Of a DNA stretch of 64,000 bases, positions 25,840-35,312 are shown in pieces. The notes beneath the pieces are model-generated. The model was not told the origin of the DNA. It did not search any database and was given only the letters and a program-made list of their open reading frames with translations. The DNA is from Thermococcus thermotolerans. Its GTDB lineage: Archaea > Methanobacteriota_B > Thermococci > Thermococcales > Thermococcaceae. The DNA lies in NCBI RefSeq assembly GCF_024707485.1, contig NZ_CP102602.1, positions 1,054,001-1,118,000 of the forward strand, written 5' to 3'. How positions within the stretch are numbered: the stretch's first letter is position 1; every line of letters begins with the position of its first letter. Position numbers and translations under genes: made by a program.

Positions 25840-27795
25840 ATGATGAAGGAAGAGATGAGCAGCGTCGATATCCGCTACATAGTGAGGGAACTTCAGTGGC
25901 TGGTCGGTTCTCGCGTTGACAAGATTTATCACGAAGGCGACGAGATAAGAATAAAGCTCCGCACAAAGGAAGGGCGGGCCGACCTAATCCTCCAAGCAGG
26001 CAGGAGGTTTCACCTGACCAGCTACATCAAGGAGGCCCCGAAACAGCCGTCAAGCTTCACGATGCTCCTCAGGAAGCACCTCTCAGGGGGCTTCATAGAC
26101 GCAATAGAGCAGCACGGCTTCGACAGGATAGTAAAGGTCAGGGTGGGGAACTACACGCTCATCGGCGAGCTCTTCCGGAGGGGCAACGTCATACTCGTTG
26201 ATGGGGAGAACAAGATTGTTGCGGCATTACGCTACGAGGAATACAAGGACAGGGCGATAAAGCCGAAGGCCGAATACAGGTTTCCACCGGCGAGGGAGAA
26301 CCCGCTTGAGGTTTCGAAGGAGCGCTTCCTTGAGCTCATGAGAGAAGATGGGGAGTTAGAGCTCGTCCGTGCTTTAGCAAGGAAGCTCAACATGGGTGGC
26401 ATGTACGCGGAGGAGATTTCCATCAGGGCAGGCTTCGACAAGACGACCCCCGTTAAAGAGCTGAGCGATGATGACCTGCTGAGGATATACGAGGCGATGC
26501 TCAAGACCTTCAACGACGAGCCAAAGCCCAGCATAGTCTTCAAGGACGGAAAAATGCACGACGTCGTTCCTATCGACCTGAAAATCTACGACGGGCTTGA
26601 GAAGCGCTATTTTAAAACCTTCAGCGAGGCCCTCGACGAGTACTTTGGAAAGATAACCCTTGAGAAAGCGAGGGCCGAGCAGACGAAGAGACTCGAAGCC
26701 AAGAAGAGGCAGCTCCTCATGACGCTCAGGAAGCAGGAGGAGATGCTGAAGGGTTTTGAGGAAGGGGCGAAGGTAAACCAGGAGATAGGCGACCTGATCT
26801 ACGCAAACTACGCCCTCATAGAGAGGCTTTTGGAGGAGTTCAGAAAAGCCACAGAGAGGCTCGGCTGGGACGAGTTCAAGAAGCGCATAGATGAGGGCAA
26901 GAAGGCGGGCAACAAAATCGCTCTCATGGTAAAGGGCATTGATCCGAAGGAGAAAGCTGTAACGGTAGAGCTAGATGGAAAGAAGGTCAGACTGTATCTC
27001 AACAGGAGCATCGGCGAGAACGCCGAGGTTTACTATGAGAAGGCCAAGAAGTTCCGCCACAAGTACGAGGGTGCTCTGAAGGCCTACGAGGACACCAAGC
27101 GGAAGCTCAAAGAGGTGGAGAGACTCATCGAGGAGGAGATGAAGAAAGAGCTGAGCGTTAAGAGGATAGAGCGGAGAAAGAAAAAGTGGTTCGAAAAGTT
27201 CCGCTGGTTCGTTTCGAGCGAGGGCTTTCTCGTATTGGCTGGAAAAGATGCAAGCACCAACGAGATCCTCATAAAGAGACACATGACCGAGAACGACCTC
27301 TACTGCCACGCCGACGTTTACGGCGCTCCGCACGTCGTCATCAAGGACGGCCAGAAGGCAGGGGAGAAGACCATCTTCGAGGCCTGTCAGTTCGCGGTTT
27401 CGATGAGCAAGGCCTGGAGCAGGGGGGTTTACAGCGAAGATGCTTACTGGGCGTATCCGAACCAGGTCACCAAACAGACCCCAAGCGGCGAGTACCTCGG
27501 CAAGGGGGCCTTCATGGTCTACGGCAAGAGGAACTGGCTCCACGGGCTACCTCTCAAGCTCGCCGTCGGTGTAATCAACTATGAGGGCGAAGACTTCGTT
27601 GTCTGCGCGCCGGTTGAGGCCATAAAAGCCCACACGGACAGGTACATCGTGATCCGGCCGGGTTCGCTGAAGAAGAGCGAACTTGTAAAGAAAATCAGGC
27701 ACATCCTTGAAAAGTGGGGGTACAAGGTAAGGGAAGAGGACATCATGTCCGTCCTGCCGCCGGGGAACGGCGATGTGGTCGAGGTTGTGGGCTAA
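25840..27795 (+). CDS. rqcH: RqcH/Rqc2 homologue, ribosome-associated quality control
   Basis: A 651-residue NEMF/FbpA-type protein. An NFACT-N domain (VDIRYIVRELQWLVGSRVDKIYHEG) is followed by HhH-like and middle parts, two coiled coils (about 270-345 and 390-450, rich in Lys and Glu) and the NFACT-R domain with DVYGAPHVVIKDG and the C-terminal GSLKKSELVKKI. Such proteins bind the 60S/50S subunit with stalled peptidyl-tRNA and add tails to the nascent chain. The ATG follows GGGTGAG. Its end overlaps the stop of the convergent membrane gene by two bases. Confidence 0.93.
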   Translation: MMKEEMSSVDIRYIVRELQWLVGSRVDKIYHEGDEIRIKLRTKEGRADLILQAGRRFHLTSYIKEAPKQPSSFTMLLRKHLSGGFIDAIEQHGFDRIVKVRVGNYTLIGELFRRGNVILVDGENKIVAALRYEEYKDRAIKPKAEYRFPPARENPLEVSKERFLELMREDGELELVRALARKLNMGGMYAEEISIRAGFDKTTPVKELSDDDLLRIYEAMLKTFNDEPKPSIVFKDGKMHDVVPIDLKIYDGLEKRYFKTFSEALDEYFGKITLEKARAEQTKRLEAKKRQLLMTLRKQEEMLKGFEEGAKVNQEIGDLIYANYALIERLLEEFRKATERLGWDEFKKRIDEGKKAGNKIALMVKGIDPKEKAVTVELDGKKVRLYLNRSIGENAEVYYEKAKKFRHKYEGALKAYEDTKRKLKEVERLIEEEMKKELSVKRIERRKKKWFEKFRWFVSSEGFLVLAGKDASTNEILIKRHMTENDLYCHADVYGAPHVVIKDGQKAGEKTIFEACQFAVSMSKAWSRGVYSEDAYWAYPNQVTKQTPSGEYLGKGAFMVYGKRNWLHGLPLKLAVGVINYEGEDFVVCAPVEAIKAHTDRYIVIRPGSLKKSELVKKIRHILEKWGYKVREEDIMSVLPPGNGDVVEVVG

Positions 27796-28202
27796 AGCTT
27801 TTCGCCGCCGGCTACCACAAAACCCACAACAAAGCTCAGCAGGGCTATGATGTATCCCTCTGCCAAGACCTCAAAATAGCCCGAACCGTAGACGTACCAT
27901 GATGTGAGGGTAAACACCAGCACCCCCACCGTACCCACTCCCGGGCCGACCCTTCCCCCCAGAACGCCGAAGAGCACGCCGACGAGTATCATAAATATTC
28001 CCGCAAAGAACGCTATGAAGGTAAACATGCCCGCGGTGCTGTTTGGATTGAGCCACCAGAAGGCCCCGTTAAAGCCCCCGGGCATCGTCAGGACTTCACG
28101 AAGGATACCAAGGAAGGTTATCTCACCACCATTGAAGCGGAACCATGGAAGTGCGAAGGAGAGAACCACCAGAAGGGAGGATAGGAAGGAGAAGAGCCTC
28201 AT
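27792..28202 (-). CDS. Four-helix membrane protein of unknown function
   Basis: A 136-residue protein with four hydrophobic segments (about 4-18, 55-75, 80-100 and 112-130). A polar stretch with aromatic residues (PWFRFNGGEITF and AFWWLNPNSTAG) sits between the first two and probably faces outside. The ATG at 28202 is preferred over the GTG at 28211 because GGTGGTGA is then correctly placed. It ends convergently in the stop of rqcH and begins close after nikR's 3' end. No family recognised. Confidence 0.7.
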   Translation of the reverse strand: MRLFSFLSSLLVVLSFALPWFRFNGGEITFLGILREVLTMPGGFNGAFWWLNPNSTAGMFTFIAFFAGIFMILVGVLFGVLGGRVGPGVGTVGVLVFTLTSWYVYGSGYFEVLAEGYIIALLSFVVGFVVAGGEKL

Positions 28203-28224
28203 ATTCACCACCCCCTAAATTTTA

Positions 28225-28641
28225 TTAGACCAGCTCCCTCCCGGTGGTCGTCATCACGAGCTTTCCGTGCTTTACCCCCTTGAGGCTTATCAGCCTCTCG
28301 GCTATCTCCTTTATCCGAGTGGCCTTGCCCTTTACCACGACCACCTCAAGGCAGTTGTGTTCGTCCATATGGACATGGAGGCTTGAAATTATCTCGTCAA
28401 CGTAGTCGTGCTGTAAATCCAGAAGTTCCTTCACGACATCGGCCTCGTCGTGGTTGTAAACTATGGTTATTGTACCGGCAACGTCCCTGTCTCCCTCCTC
28501 CCATTCGTGTCGGACTATGAAATCCCTCATCATGTCCCGTATGGCCTCGCTCCTGTTAACGTATCCCTTCTCATTGATTATACGGTCGAACTTTTCAAGC
28601 AGTTCACTCGGAACCGAGACTCCAAACCGTGTAATCTTCAT
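28225..28641 (-). CDS. nikR: Nickel-responsive regulator NikR
   Basis: A 138-residue ribbon-helix-helix regulator. The DNA-binding part ([19 protein letters not shown], then [13 protein letters not shown]) is joined to an ACT-like metal domain holding the high-affinity nickel set: H78, H89, H91 and C97 ([18 protein letters not shown]). NikR tetramers bind a dyad operator when loaded with nickel and shut down nickel uptake; in Thermococcales the demand comes from hydrogenases. No nickel transporter is in this window. The downstream membrane gene on the same strand could be a target or simply a neighbour. Confidence 0.95.
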   Translation of the reverse strand: MKITRFGVSVPSELLEKFDRIINEKGYVNRSEAIRDMMRDFIVRHEWEEGDRDVAGTITIVYNHDEADVVKELLDLQHDYVDEIISSLHVHMDEHNCLEVVVVKGKATRIKEIAERLISLKGVKHGKLVMTTTGRELV

Positions 28642-28722
28642 GACACCACCGTAATCTCTTTGAACGTCATCGTTAAAAACGTGACGCGAAATTCTTTTAT
28701 TTCTTGGAGAGAAGTTAGCCCT

Positions 28723-29169
28723 ATGCCAATGGAGGAACTCTACGCAATAACCACCAGAGAGCTGGCTAAAGACCTCGTGTTTGAGATAGACGATGAACCG
28801 GTAACCCTTTCAATAAGGGGCGTCCTTCTTGCCAGAACAGACTCCAAGGGCTATAACTTCTCGTTCTTTGAGCTTAGTGAGGAGGAATTCGTACTTGTGG
28901 TTCAGATGAAAGGCTTCGTCGTCTATCTCGGTATTGAATCGGATGAAGAGCTGGAAGAGGATGTCTATCCCGAGCTCGTTAGGGCACTCCTCGAACATCT
29001 GGCCCCCCAGATAGCCCTCCTGATAACCAAAGCAGAGAAAGATTACCCCGGTAGGGCGGATCTGCTCCTCGACGACGACATGAGCTCCGACTTAAAGGAG
29101 TTCTTCTACGGCCTTCTGGTCAAGCACCGGCAGGGAAAACCTGTCTACGAACAGACTGAGGTGGCCTAA
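28723..29169 (+). CDS. Hypothetical acidic protein
   Basis: A 148-residue soluble, acidic protein ([18 protein letters not shown] at the start; long runs of Glu and Asp near 80-90 and 125-135). It appears to have a beta-rich N-terminal half and a helical C-terminal half. The ATG at 28723 lies about 26 bases after the TATA-like TTCTTTTATTT (28692-28702), so it is likely leaderless; a longer upstream frame overlaps nikR and is rejected. The 3' end overlaps the convergent DUF389 gene by four bases. No family recognised. Confidence 0.75.
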   Translation: MPMEELYAITTRELAKDLVFEIDDEPVTLSIRGVLLARTDSKGYNFSFFELSEEEFVLVVQMKGFVVYLGIESDEELEEDVYPELVRALLEHLAPQIALLITKAEKDYPGRADLLLDDDMSSDLKEFFYGLLVKHRQGKPVYEQTEVA

Positions 29170-30167
29170 CTCAGGAGCTCCACAAGTACAAGCGCCGCGA
29201 GCATCAGGGCGAGGACAAGCATGGTTCTCTTCGTGTAGAGCTTTGCCGCCCTTTTTTCATAGTAGCTCCGTGGAGAGACGTTGAGGATGTAGAGGCCGAG
29301 GAGAGAACCGCTGAGAAGGCCGAGGACGTTTTCCACGGTGAGCACAAGCGAGCCGGCAAAAACGTCCCACCAGCCCATGGCGAGGGAAATTCCTATGACC
29401 GTTGTCGGGGGAACGAGGGCGGCGGCGATTGAAACACCGGCTAGAATCTCCGGGACTCTACTGACTATGGCGACTATTCCCGCGTAACCGAGGATTATGG
29501 CGAGGAGAATGTAGACGAGGCCGGAATCGCCGCGGACGAGTATCTCGTGGGTTGGTTGAGCGGGCATCGAGCCAGCAAACCTGAGGGCTAGGGAGGCAAG
29601 GAGAGCCGACAGGAATATGACGCCGAGGAGCTTTAGAATTGAGGAAACGGCATCGAGGGCATCTCGCCCCTTGCCCATGACGATGTTGAGGGAGAAGCCG
29701 TAGAGCGGGCCGAGGATCGGCGAGAGGAGCATCGCGGAGATTATCATCACTATGCTGTCGTTTATCAAGCCGAAGAGGGCTATTATCGAGGCAACCGCGC
29801 CGAGGGTGAGCTGAATCGGATCGACCTGGGCTTGGTTGTTGGCGTTCTCGATGAGTCCCTCTATGGCGGCAAGACTCCAGCGGCGCTTGAACTTTTTAAG
29901 GGACTTTACCGAGTTCGCATACTTCACCGACTTTCCGCTGACCGGGGTCCATGTTATCGAGGAGTGTCCCTTTCTAAGATCCACCGCCTTCATCAGCTCG
30001 TCAACGACGTCGTTAATCACGAAATCCGGCACGAGAACCGTGAATTTAAGCGCCCGGTGCTCGTTGCTCTGCACCTCCTCTGCATAGAACTGGAGGCCCC
30101 ACTTAACCAGAACCTCCCTAACCTTCTCACCCTCGCCCTCGCCGCAGTAGACTTCCAGCCGGAGCAT
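29166..30167 (-). CDS. DUF389 membrane protein
   Basis: A 333-residue protein of the DUF389 (TIGR00341) family. An N-terminal soluble part of about 105 residues resembles an ACT-like ferredoxin fold, and six or seven helices follow (about 120-330). Family motifs include LTLGAVASIIALFGLINDS, then AMLLSPILGPLYGFS and AAALVPPTTVIGISLA. The function of this widespread family is not established; a transporter has been suggested. It overlaps the convergent hypothetical gene by four bases. Confidence 0.9.
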   Translation of the reverse strand: MLRLEVYCGEGEGEKVREVLVKWGLQFYAEEVQSNEHRALKFTVLVPDFVINDVVDELMKAVDLRKGHSSITWTPVSGKSVKYANSVKSLKKFKRRWSLAAIEGLIENANNQAQVDPIQLTLGAVASIIALFGLINDSIVMIISAMLLSPILGPLYGFSLNIVMGKGRDALDAVSSILKLLGVIFLSALLASLALRFAGSMPAQPTHEILVRGDSGLVYILLAIILGYAGIVAIVSRVPEILAGVSIAAALVPPTTVIGISLAMGWWDVFAGSLVLTVENVLGLLSGSLLGLYILNVSPRSYYEKRAAKLYTKRTMLVLALMLAALVLVELLS

Positions 30168-30285
30168 AGACCATCAAAACAACTGGGGTTAATCGCTAAT
30201 AACCATTGCGGAAACCACTTCAAAATACTTTGAAACGATGGTAGTGCTTATAACCCACGAAAACGTAACAATTGCAGGGATGGCC

Positions 30286-31644
30286 GTGGTCAGGAAGTTG
30301 ACCATTTCCATCGCTCTTTCGGTCATTATATCCTTTCTCGCCTGGATAGCCGTTCAGATCCATTTCACCCTGGGTGCTGTTCTATTCATCTCCGCCGTTC
30401 TCCTTCCCCAGGCAATTTTTTGGAAATATTACGGGAAAAAGCCCCACATGCTGGCGCCGTTTTTGGTCATCTCACTCGTCTCAATGGCCCTCCTAACACC
30501 TCCCCTCGTGACCGGGCCAAACGTCGAATTCGGCCTCCACCAGATAACCGGCTGCTGGGAGGGGAACGGCGATGCCTGGCCAATTGAGGGAGCGGCCGAC
30601 GTCATGTATTCATGCAACCAGGTACTCGGCAACTCCACGGTACGGGTCATTGGGGCCGCATGGAAATCGATGAGGGTTGAGCTCCCACTCCTTGGCGATT
30701 TCGTGACCATCTACGAGCCTCGTGGAAAGGTGGACAAGGCCTACAACAATGCCACAAAACGCATCGAATCGAAGGGATACATCAAGCTCGTGGAGGATTA
30801 CGGGACATACTCCGGCATTCTGGAGGATGATCTCTTCATCAGGGGAGAGGAGTGCATTTACCTTGCAAAGACGAGGGTTCTGGGCGGAGGTCTCGCGGTG
30901 GTCTCGACGCGAGGTTCCTGCTCGGGAGTTAAGGAATTTGCGCTTCGCTGGCACGATGATTACCTTTGGAACGTGAGCGAGCCGCCAATATTCGAGAGAT
31001 ACCGCTTCAACTGGAGTTCAAGCAGTGAGGTGAAAACTGGAAGGCTCGTTCTATCGGAGTGGCCCGACGAGTGGATAAAAAACACCTACCACAATATAGG
31101 GGTTGAGCTAAGGGGCACAGGATACGTGAAGAAAGCGGAAGGGAAAAGGGGGGACTGCAGGTGGTCGCTCTGGACAAGAAACAGAAATTCATACTACGTG
31201 GCCTTGAAGGGAAAGAAAATCCTCGTGCTGAGCGGGGAAACGGGGGCAGTCAAAAAGGCAGCGGAGGAACTTTCGCCCTGCGGACTGGAGAACGGCCGCG
31301 AAGTGGATGGGGTAACGCCGGAGGAAGTCCTGAGTGCCGTAATAGAAGAGCTCAACGATACCTTTTCCCTAAAACCCACCGAGTGGAAGGCCGCTCCCTG
31401 GGCCCTCTCGGGAGGGGAGTTTTCGATAGCCTCGACGGGAGGAAAAAGTCTCAAGGTAGCGGTTCTCGTGTACGGGATCCCGGAGCAGTGCGGGTACGCC
31501 CGCTACCTGCTCGAAACTTCAGACTGGAGGGCCACCTCTATCTGCTTTAAGCGCGGAAGATATTTCGTCGTCGTGGCTGTTAAAGGGGACGTTGAGAGCG
31601 TGAATGCTGTCTTATCGTCAATATTCCAACCGAAAAGGATTTAA
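30286..31644 (+). CDS. Membrane-anchored protein of unknown function
   Basis: About 452 residues from the GTG at 30286 (starts at ATG 30238 or 30280 are also possible and add up to 16). Two or three N-terminal hydrophobic helices (roughly to residue 80) are followed by a large, probably extracellular region with scattered Cys (CWEG, SCNQV, GECIYL, GSCSG, GDCRW, SPCGL, QCGYA, SICFK), suggesting disulfides, and several NxS/T sites. The part after residue 200 seems to contain two related alpha/beta repeats (VALKGKKILVLSGETGAVKKA and FVVVAVKGDVESVNAV). Not recognised. No neighbour gives a hint. Confidence 0.7.
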   Translation: MVRKLTISIALSVIISFLAWIAVQIHFTLGAVLFISAVLLPQAIFWKYYGKKPHMLAPFLVISLVSMALLTPPLVTGPNVEFGLHQITGCWEGNGDAWPIEGAADVMYSCNQVLGNSTVRVIGAAWKSMRVELPLLGDFVTIYEPRGKVDKAYNNATKRIESKGYIKLVEDYGTYSGILEDDLFIRGEECIYLAKTRVLGGGLAVVSTRGSCSGVKEFALRWHDDYLWNVSEPPIFERYRFNWSSSSEVKTGRLVLSEWPDEWIKNTYHNIGVELRGTGYVKKAEGKRGDCRWSLWTRNRNSYYVALKGKKILVLSGETGAVKKAAEELSPCGLENGREVDGVTPEEVLSAVIEELNDTFSLKPTEWKAAPWALSGGEFSIASTGGKSLKVAVLVYGIPEQCGYARYLLETSDWRATSICFKRGRYFVVVAVKGDVESVNAVLSSIFQPKRI

Positions 31645-31898
31645 TGCAGTTTGACCCCTCCCACCTGATGCACCATGACTGGCAGGAGTGATTGTTTTTG
31701 GCTTTGAAGGTTCCATTCTGAGCTTCCCAGTTAGTTCACCCCATCAAGGGAGGGGTTGTTTTTGGCGCTAACTTGAGGAGGGGTTGCTTTTGGCGCGCCT
31801 AGCGCATTGAAGAGTAAGTTAGTCAAGCTCTTATTCCCTCATCCTTTGGGACTTCTTTGGTTCTTCAACCAGAAGAGCCTTGAAAAGGAGGTGTTAGA
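31645..31898 (+). other. Leader region of trpB2 with three direct repeats
   Basis: GGAGGGGTTGTTTTTGGCGC (31749-31768) and a copy with one change (31777-31796) lie 28 bases apart; a weaker copy (AGGAGTGATTGTTTTTGGC) is at 31684-31702. The inverse word GACCCCTCCC is at 31653-31662. The stretch holds no gene. It may be regulatory for trpB2 or the remnant of a dispersed repeat. Confidence 0.6.
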
Positions 31899-33224
31899 AT
31901 GAAAGCCGTTCTGCAGGATTCGGAGATACCCAAGAAGTGGTACAACATACTGCCAGACCTGCCAGAGGAGCTGGCCCCGCCCCTCGACCCGGAGACAGAA
32001 GAGCCGATGGGGCCGGAGAAACTGCTGAGAATTTTCGCGGCCAAGCTGGTGAAGCAGGAGATGAGCTCCAATAGGTACATCGAGATACCAAAGAAGGTGC
32101 GCGAGCTCTACGCGAAAATAGGCAGGCCAACGCCGCTCTTCCGTGCGACCAACCTGGAAAAGGCCCTTGGAACGCCCGCTAAGATATACTTCAAGTATGA
32201 AGGAGCAACGGTAACGGGGAGCCACAAGATAAACACCGCGCTGGCCCAGGTATACTACGCGAAGGAACAGGGAATAGAGAGGCTCGTTACCGAGACGGGG
32301 GCGGGTCAGTGGGGAACAGCTTTGAGCCTGGCCGGGGCGCTTATGGGACTGAAAATAAGGGTTTACATGGCCCGCGCCAGCTATTACCAGAAGCCCTACA
32401 GGAAGACGATAATGCGCCTTTACGGCGCCGAGGTTTATCCAAGCCCGAGCGACAGGACAGAGGTGGGGAGGCGGTTCCTGGCGGAAGACCCAGACCATCC
32501 AGGAGGGCTCGGAATAGCGATAAGCGAGGCCATCGAGGACGTTCTCCGCGATGAAAAGGCACGCTACGCCCTTGGAAGTGTCTTAAACCACGTCCTCATG
32601 CACCAGACGGTCATCGGTTTGGAAGCCAAGGAGCAAATGAAGGAGTTCGAGGAGCCGGACGTTATAATCGGTTGCGTCGGCGGCGGGAGCAACTTTGCCG
32701 GCTTGGCTTATCCCTTCGTCAGAGATGTTCTGAGCGGAAAGGCCGACTACGAGTTCATAGCCGTTGAGCCCAAAGCTGCACCGAGCATGACGCGCGGTGT
32801 CTACAAGTACGACTTCGGCGATTCCGGTGGATACACTCCAAAGATGAAGATGCACACTCTCGGGCACACCTACTACGTCCCGCCGATTCACGCCGGAGGA
32901 CTGAGATACCACGGCCTGGCCCCGACGCTCAGCGTGCTCATAAACCACGGTATCGTCAAGCCGGTAGCGTATCACCAAAACGAGGTCTTTCAGGCGGCCC
33001 ACCTGTTTGCCAGGACGGAGGGAATAATCCCTGCACCGGAGAGCGCCCACGCCGTAAAGGGAGCAATAGACAGGGCGCTGAAGGCAAAAGCTGAAGGGAA
33101 AGAAGAGGTCATACTCTTCAACCTGAGCGGACACGGACTGCTCGACATCAGGGGCTACGAGGACTACCTCGACAGAAAGCTTGAGGACTACGAGCCCGAA
33201 CTGTTCCCGGCTCTGGAAGAATGA
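31899..33224 (+). CDS. trpB2: Tryptophan synthase beta chain 2
   Basis: A 441-residue TrpB2-type protein, longer at both ends than TrpB1. The PLP lysine is K110 in GSHKINTA; the ETGAGQWG loop and the phosphate-binding [11 protein letters not shown] follow. TrpB2 enzymes condense indole with serine (or phosphoserine) and act without a tightly bound alpha subunit, so indole salvage is the usual suggestion. GGAGGTG precedes the ATG. It stands alone here, outside a trp operon, behind the direct repeats at 31684-31796. Confidence 0.95.
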   Translation: MKAVLQDSEIPKKWYNILPDLPEELAPPLDPETEEPMGPEKLLRIFAAKLVKQEMSSNRYIEIPKKVRELYAKIGRPTPLFRATNLEKALGTPAKIYFKYEGATVTGSHKINTALAQVYYAKEQGIERLVTETGAGQWGTALSLAGALMGLKIRVYMARASYYQKPYRKTIMRLYGAEVYPSPSDRTEVGRRFLAEDPDHPGGLGIAISEAIEDVLRDEKARYALGSVLNHVLMHQTVIGLEAKEQMKEFEEPDVIIGCVGGGSNFAGLAYPFVRDVLSGKADYEFIAVEPKAAPSMTRGVYKYDFGDSGGYTPKMKMHTLGHTYYVPPIHAGGLRYHGLAPTLSVLINHGIVKPVAYHQNEVFQAAHLFARTEGIIPAPESAHAVKGAIDRALKAKAEGKEEVILFNLSGHGLLDIRGYEDYLDRKLEDYEPELFPALEE

Positions 33225-33243
33225 GCCCTCTCCACTTTAACTT

Positions 33244-33939
33244 TCACTTTAACTTTGACAGAATCCTTCTCGGATAAAAGTTCAGGCTCGCCCTCGCCTG
33301 AGGGATCTCCATTCCCAGGTTTATCCCGAGGCTCATTAAATCCCTCGGGGAGCGGACCTCCCATCTGCTTTCAGCGGAACTCGTGATGAACCTCGGAACC
33401 GAGTACTTGTCAACGAGCTGCCAGGTTTTGGTCATGAAGCGGAGGAGCTGAACCCTCTCGTAGGGATTGGCCGTAAGGAGCGGTGCCAGAGAGAATCCTA
33501 TCGCGACATTCCTCCTGGCCGCTATCCTCGCCAGGATGTGGTCGAAACCCGGATCCTTCCTCCCCAGCCAGGGGCTTATGAGGGCATCAACACCCGCCTC
33601 AAGGGCGAAGCGATTCACCCTCATGTCTCCTCCATGGACATAGATTAACGCCTTCGGATTGCGGTTCTTTACCTCTCGGATGAGGCTCGGCTTTTTGGTG
33701 ACTACCAGAAGGGCGACCTTACCGTAGGTCTCGCGAAGAGATTTAATCTCCTCCTTAAGACTCCCCCAGTCTGGGGAGCCCTCAAGGACGAGCTTTTTGG
33801 TGAAGACCACCTCGTCGAACCACTCTTTGGCCAATTCGTAGGCTTCCCTGTCTCTAACGTCCATCTCGATAAAGTAGTCTCGCGAGAAGGAAACTTCCTC
33901 CATTTCGGCCTTGAATTTTCCCCCACTCTCCGGCATCAT
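33244..33939 (-). CDS. rnp3: RNase P protein component 3 (Rpp30)
   Basis: A 231-residue TIM-barrel-like protein of the Rpp30 family, a protein part of archaeal RNase P that matures tRNA 5' ends. Recognisable segments are IYVHGGDMRVNRFALEAGVDALISP and FITSSAESRWEVRSPRDL near the C terminus. The ATG at 33939 overlaps the stop of the upstream RNA-binding gene as ATGA, with TTAGGGGA as ribosome-binding site, so the two are translationally coupled. An upstream frame from 33951 would lie inside that gene's end. Confidence 0.92.
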   Translation of the reverse strand: MMPESGGKFKAEMEEVSFSRDYFIEMDVRDREAYELAKEWFDEVVFTKKLVLEGSPDWGSLKEEIKSLRETYGKVALLVVTKKPSLIREVKNRNPKALIYVHGGDMRVNRFALEAGVDALISPWLGRKDPGFDHILARIAARRNVAIGFSLAPLLTANPYERVQLLRFMTKTWQLVDKYSVPRFITSSAESRWEVRSPRDLMSLGINLGMEIPQARASLNFYPRRILSKLK

Positions 33940-34391
33940 TCCCCTAACCACTCCCTGACGGCTTTGACGACCGCTTCCTTCCTCATCGGGAAGGCCTTGA
34001 CCTTTATCTTGACCTGGATGGTGTCGCCGCCCTCGTCTATCTCCGGCTCGCCGAGGTAAGCTTTCTGCTTGTTGAACCTCACGTAGAGTGTTCCCTCCTC
34101 GTCCACCTTCTCATCGAGGTTCTCGATGATGTAGCGCCTGTCCCCCTCGCTCAGCAGCTCCTTGAAGTGGTCAATGAACTTCCTGACGGCCCTGCTCCGC
34201 TTTATCTCCACGTTGACGACCCTGATGGGGTTGCCGAAGAATCCAGTGGTCTCGTCTATGTCAAAGATGACGTCCTCGTCGTCTATCTCCTCGGGGATGA
34301 ACGTCCCTATCGCCTCAAGAACCTTGTCCTCGTCCTCGGTGGCGTGTATGAAGGTGGTAATCCTGACGTGATGCGCCCGTATCTTCCCCAT
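33936..34391 (-). CDS. COG1325 RNA-binding protein, exosome-associated family
   Basis: A 151-residue protein of the family often annotated as exosome subunit or RNA-binding protein (COG1325). It opens MGKIRAHHVRITTFIHATED and contains RRYIIENLDEKVDEEG and VKIKVKAFPMRKEAVVKAV. In archaea the gene usually sits with L15e and Rpp30, as here. The ATG at 34391 follows GGTGAG; the GTG at 34400 is part of that site. It is coupled to rnp3 by an ATGA overlap. Confidence 0.88.
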   Translation of the reverse strand: MGKIRAHHVRITTFIHATEDEDKVLEAIGTFIPEEIDDEDVIFDIDETTGFFGNPIRVVNVEIKRSRAVRKFIDHFKELLSEGDRRYIIENLDEKVDEEGTLYVRFNKQKAYLGEPEIDEGGDTIQVKIKVKAFPMRKEAVVKAVREWLGE

Positions 34392-34441
34392 TGCTCTCAC
34401 CGGAGAGAATTGGAGCCGGTGCTTTAAAAGGTAACCGTCTC

Positions 34442-34596
34442 AGGTGTGTCGGCGATAGCTATGAAGAACCCCCGAAAGTTCTTGAAGAACTTGGAAAGAA
34501 ACCCCCAACAAATCATTAGAAGAACTCAAGAAAGAGATACTTCAAGAAGTCCCCAGTGAATTGGAAGAGAGACCGAAACGAAGAGAAAAGGGCTGA
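34442..34596 (+). pseudogene. Possible C-terminal remnant of a small charged protein, frameshifted
   Basis: Between the L15e and COG1325 genes the plus strand encodes a Glu/Lys-rich helical peptide split over two frames. The first part contains YEEPPKVLEELGKKPP and stops at TAG; the second, one base shifted, reads NKSLEELKKEILQEV and ends at TGA (34594-34596). One more C in the run of five at 34502-34506 would join them. No start codon is visible, so only a C-terminal end remains. It could come from an antitoxin-like gene, but that is a guess. Confidence 0.3.
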
Positions 34597-34600
34597 AAAA

Positions 34601-35185
34601 TCACTTGCCCTTGCCCTTGTTGGCCCTTATGCTGGGCCTGACCTTTTCAGCTCCTTTGCCCTTGTTCCTCAGGCCGCGGCTCTTCCTGCCGGCGCTGGTG
34701 AGTCCTCTGAAGACCCTTCCCTTGTGAGCCTTTCCGGCTATCCAGTTGATCTTGGGGTCAGCCTTGATGACCGGGTGGTGCGGGTCGACCATTATGACCT
34801 CGAACCACCTGTACATCCCGTCCTCGCCGACCCAGTAGCTGTTGAGGACCTCAAGGTTCGGGAACTTTCTTGCTGCCTTTTCCTCGGCTATCCACTGAAG
34901 GCTCTTCTTCGGGCTGTATTTGACCTGACCCATCTTGCTCGGCTTCCTTCCGCCCTTCCACCTGGGCCTCTTCCTTCCGCCTTTCCTGACTCTGACCCTA
35001 ACCATGACGTAGCCCTGCTTGGCCTGGTAGCCGAGGCTCCTAGCCCTGTCCAGCCTGGTCGGCCTCTCGATCCTAACAACTACAGGTTCTCTCCTCCACT
35101 TTATCATCCTAACCTTGAGAAGCTCCCCGACGTAGCTCTTCTTGGGGCTCTTCCAGGCTTCCCTAATGTACTTGTACATTCCCAT
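34601..35185 (-). CDS. rpl15e: 50S ribosomal protein L15e
   Basis: A 194-residue, very basic ribosomal protein of the eukaryote/archaea-specific L15e family. It opens [17 protein letters not shown] and has the long conserved [23 protein letters not shown] segment, then [15 protein letters not shown] and a C-terminal tail of repeated RxxKGKG. It binds 23S rRNA near the exit of the large subunit. The gene leads the block with the RNA-binding protein and Rpp30, from which it is separated by about 200 bases. Confidence 0.97.
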   Translation of the reverse strand: MGMYKYIREAWKSPKKSYVGELLKVRMIKWRREPVVVRIERPTRLDRARSLGYQAKQGYVMVRVRVRKGGRKRPRWKGGRKPSKMGQVKYSPKKSLQWIAEEKAARKFPNLEVLNSYWVGEDGMYRWFEVIMVDPHHPVIKADPKINWIAGKAHKGRVFRGLTSAGRKSRGLRNKGKGAEKVRPSIRANKGKGK

Positions 35186-35312
35186 CTTTCTCCCTCCTTC
35201 CGTGTTTGTGGTTCTCCCTTACGGGAACATCCCGCGGGCCCAGCCCGCCCAGTCGGTCGAGGTTCGAGGTTGAGTTTTTAAGCCTTGCGGAGTAGTTAAC
35301 GTGGTGAAACCG

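Noticed and set aside
28450-28722. Upstream extension of the hypothetical gene at 28723
   Set aside because: It would overlap nikR antisense, while a TATA box fits leaderless initiation at 28723.
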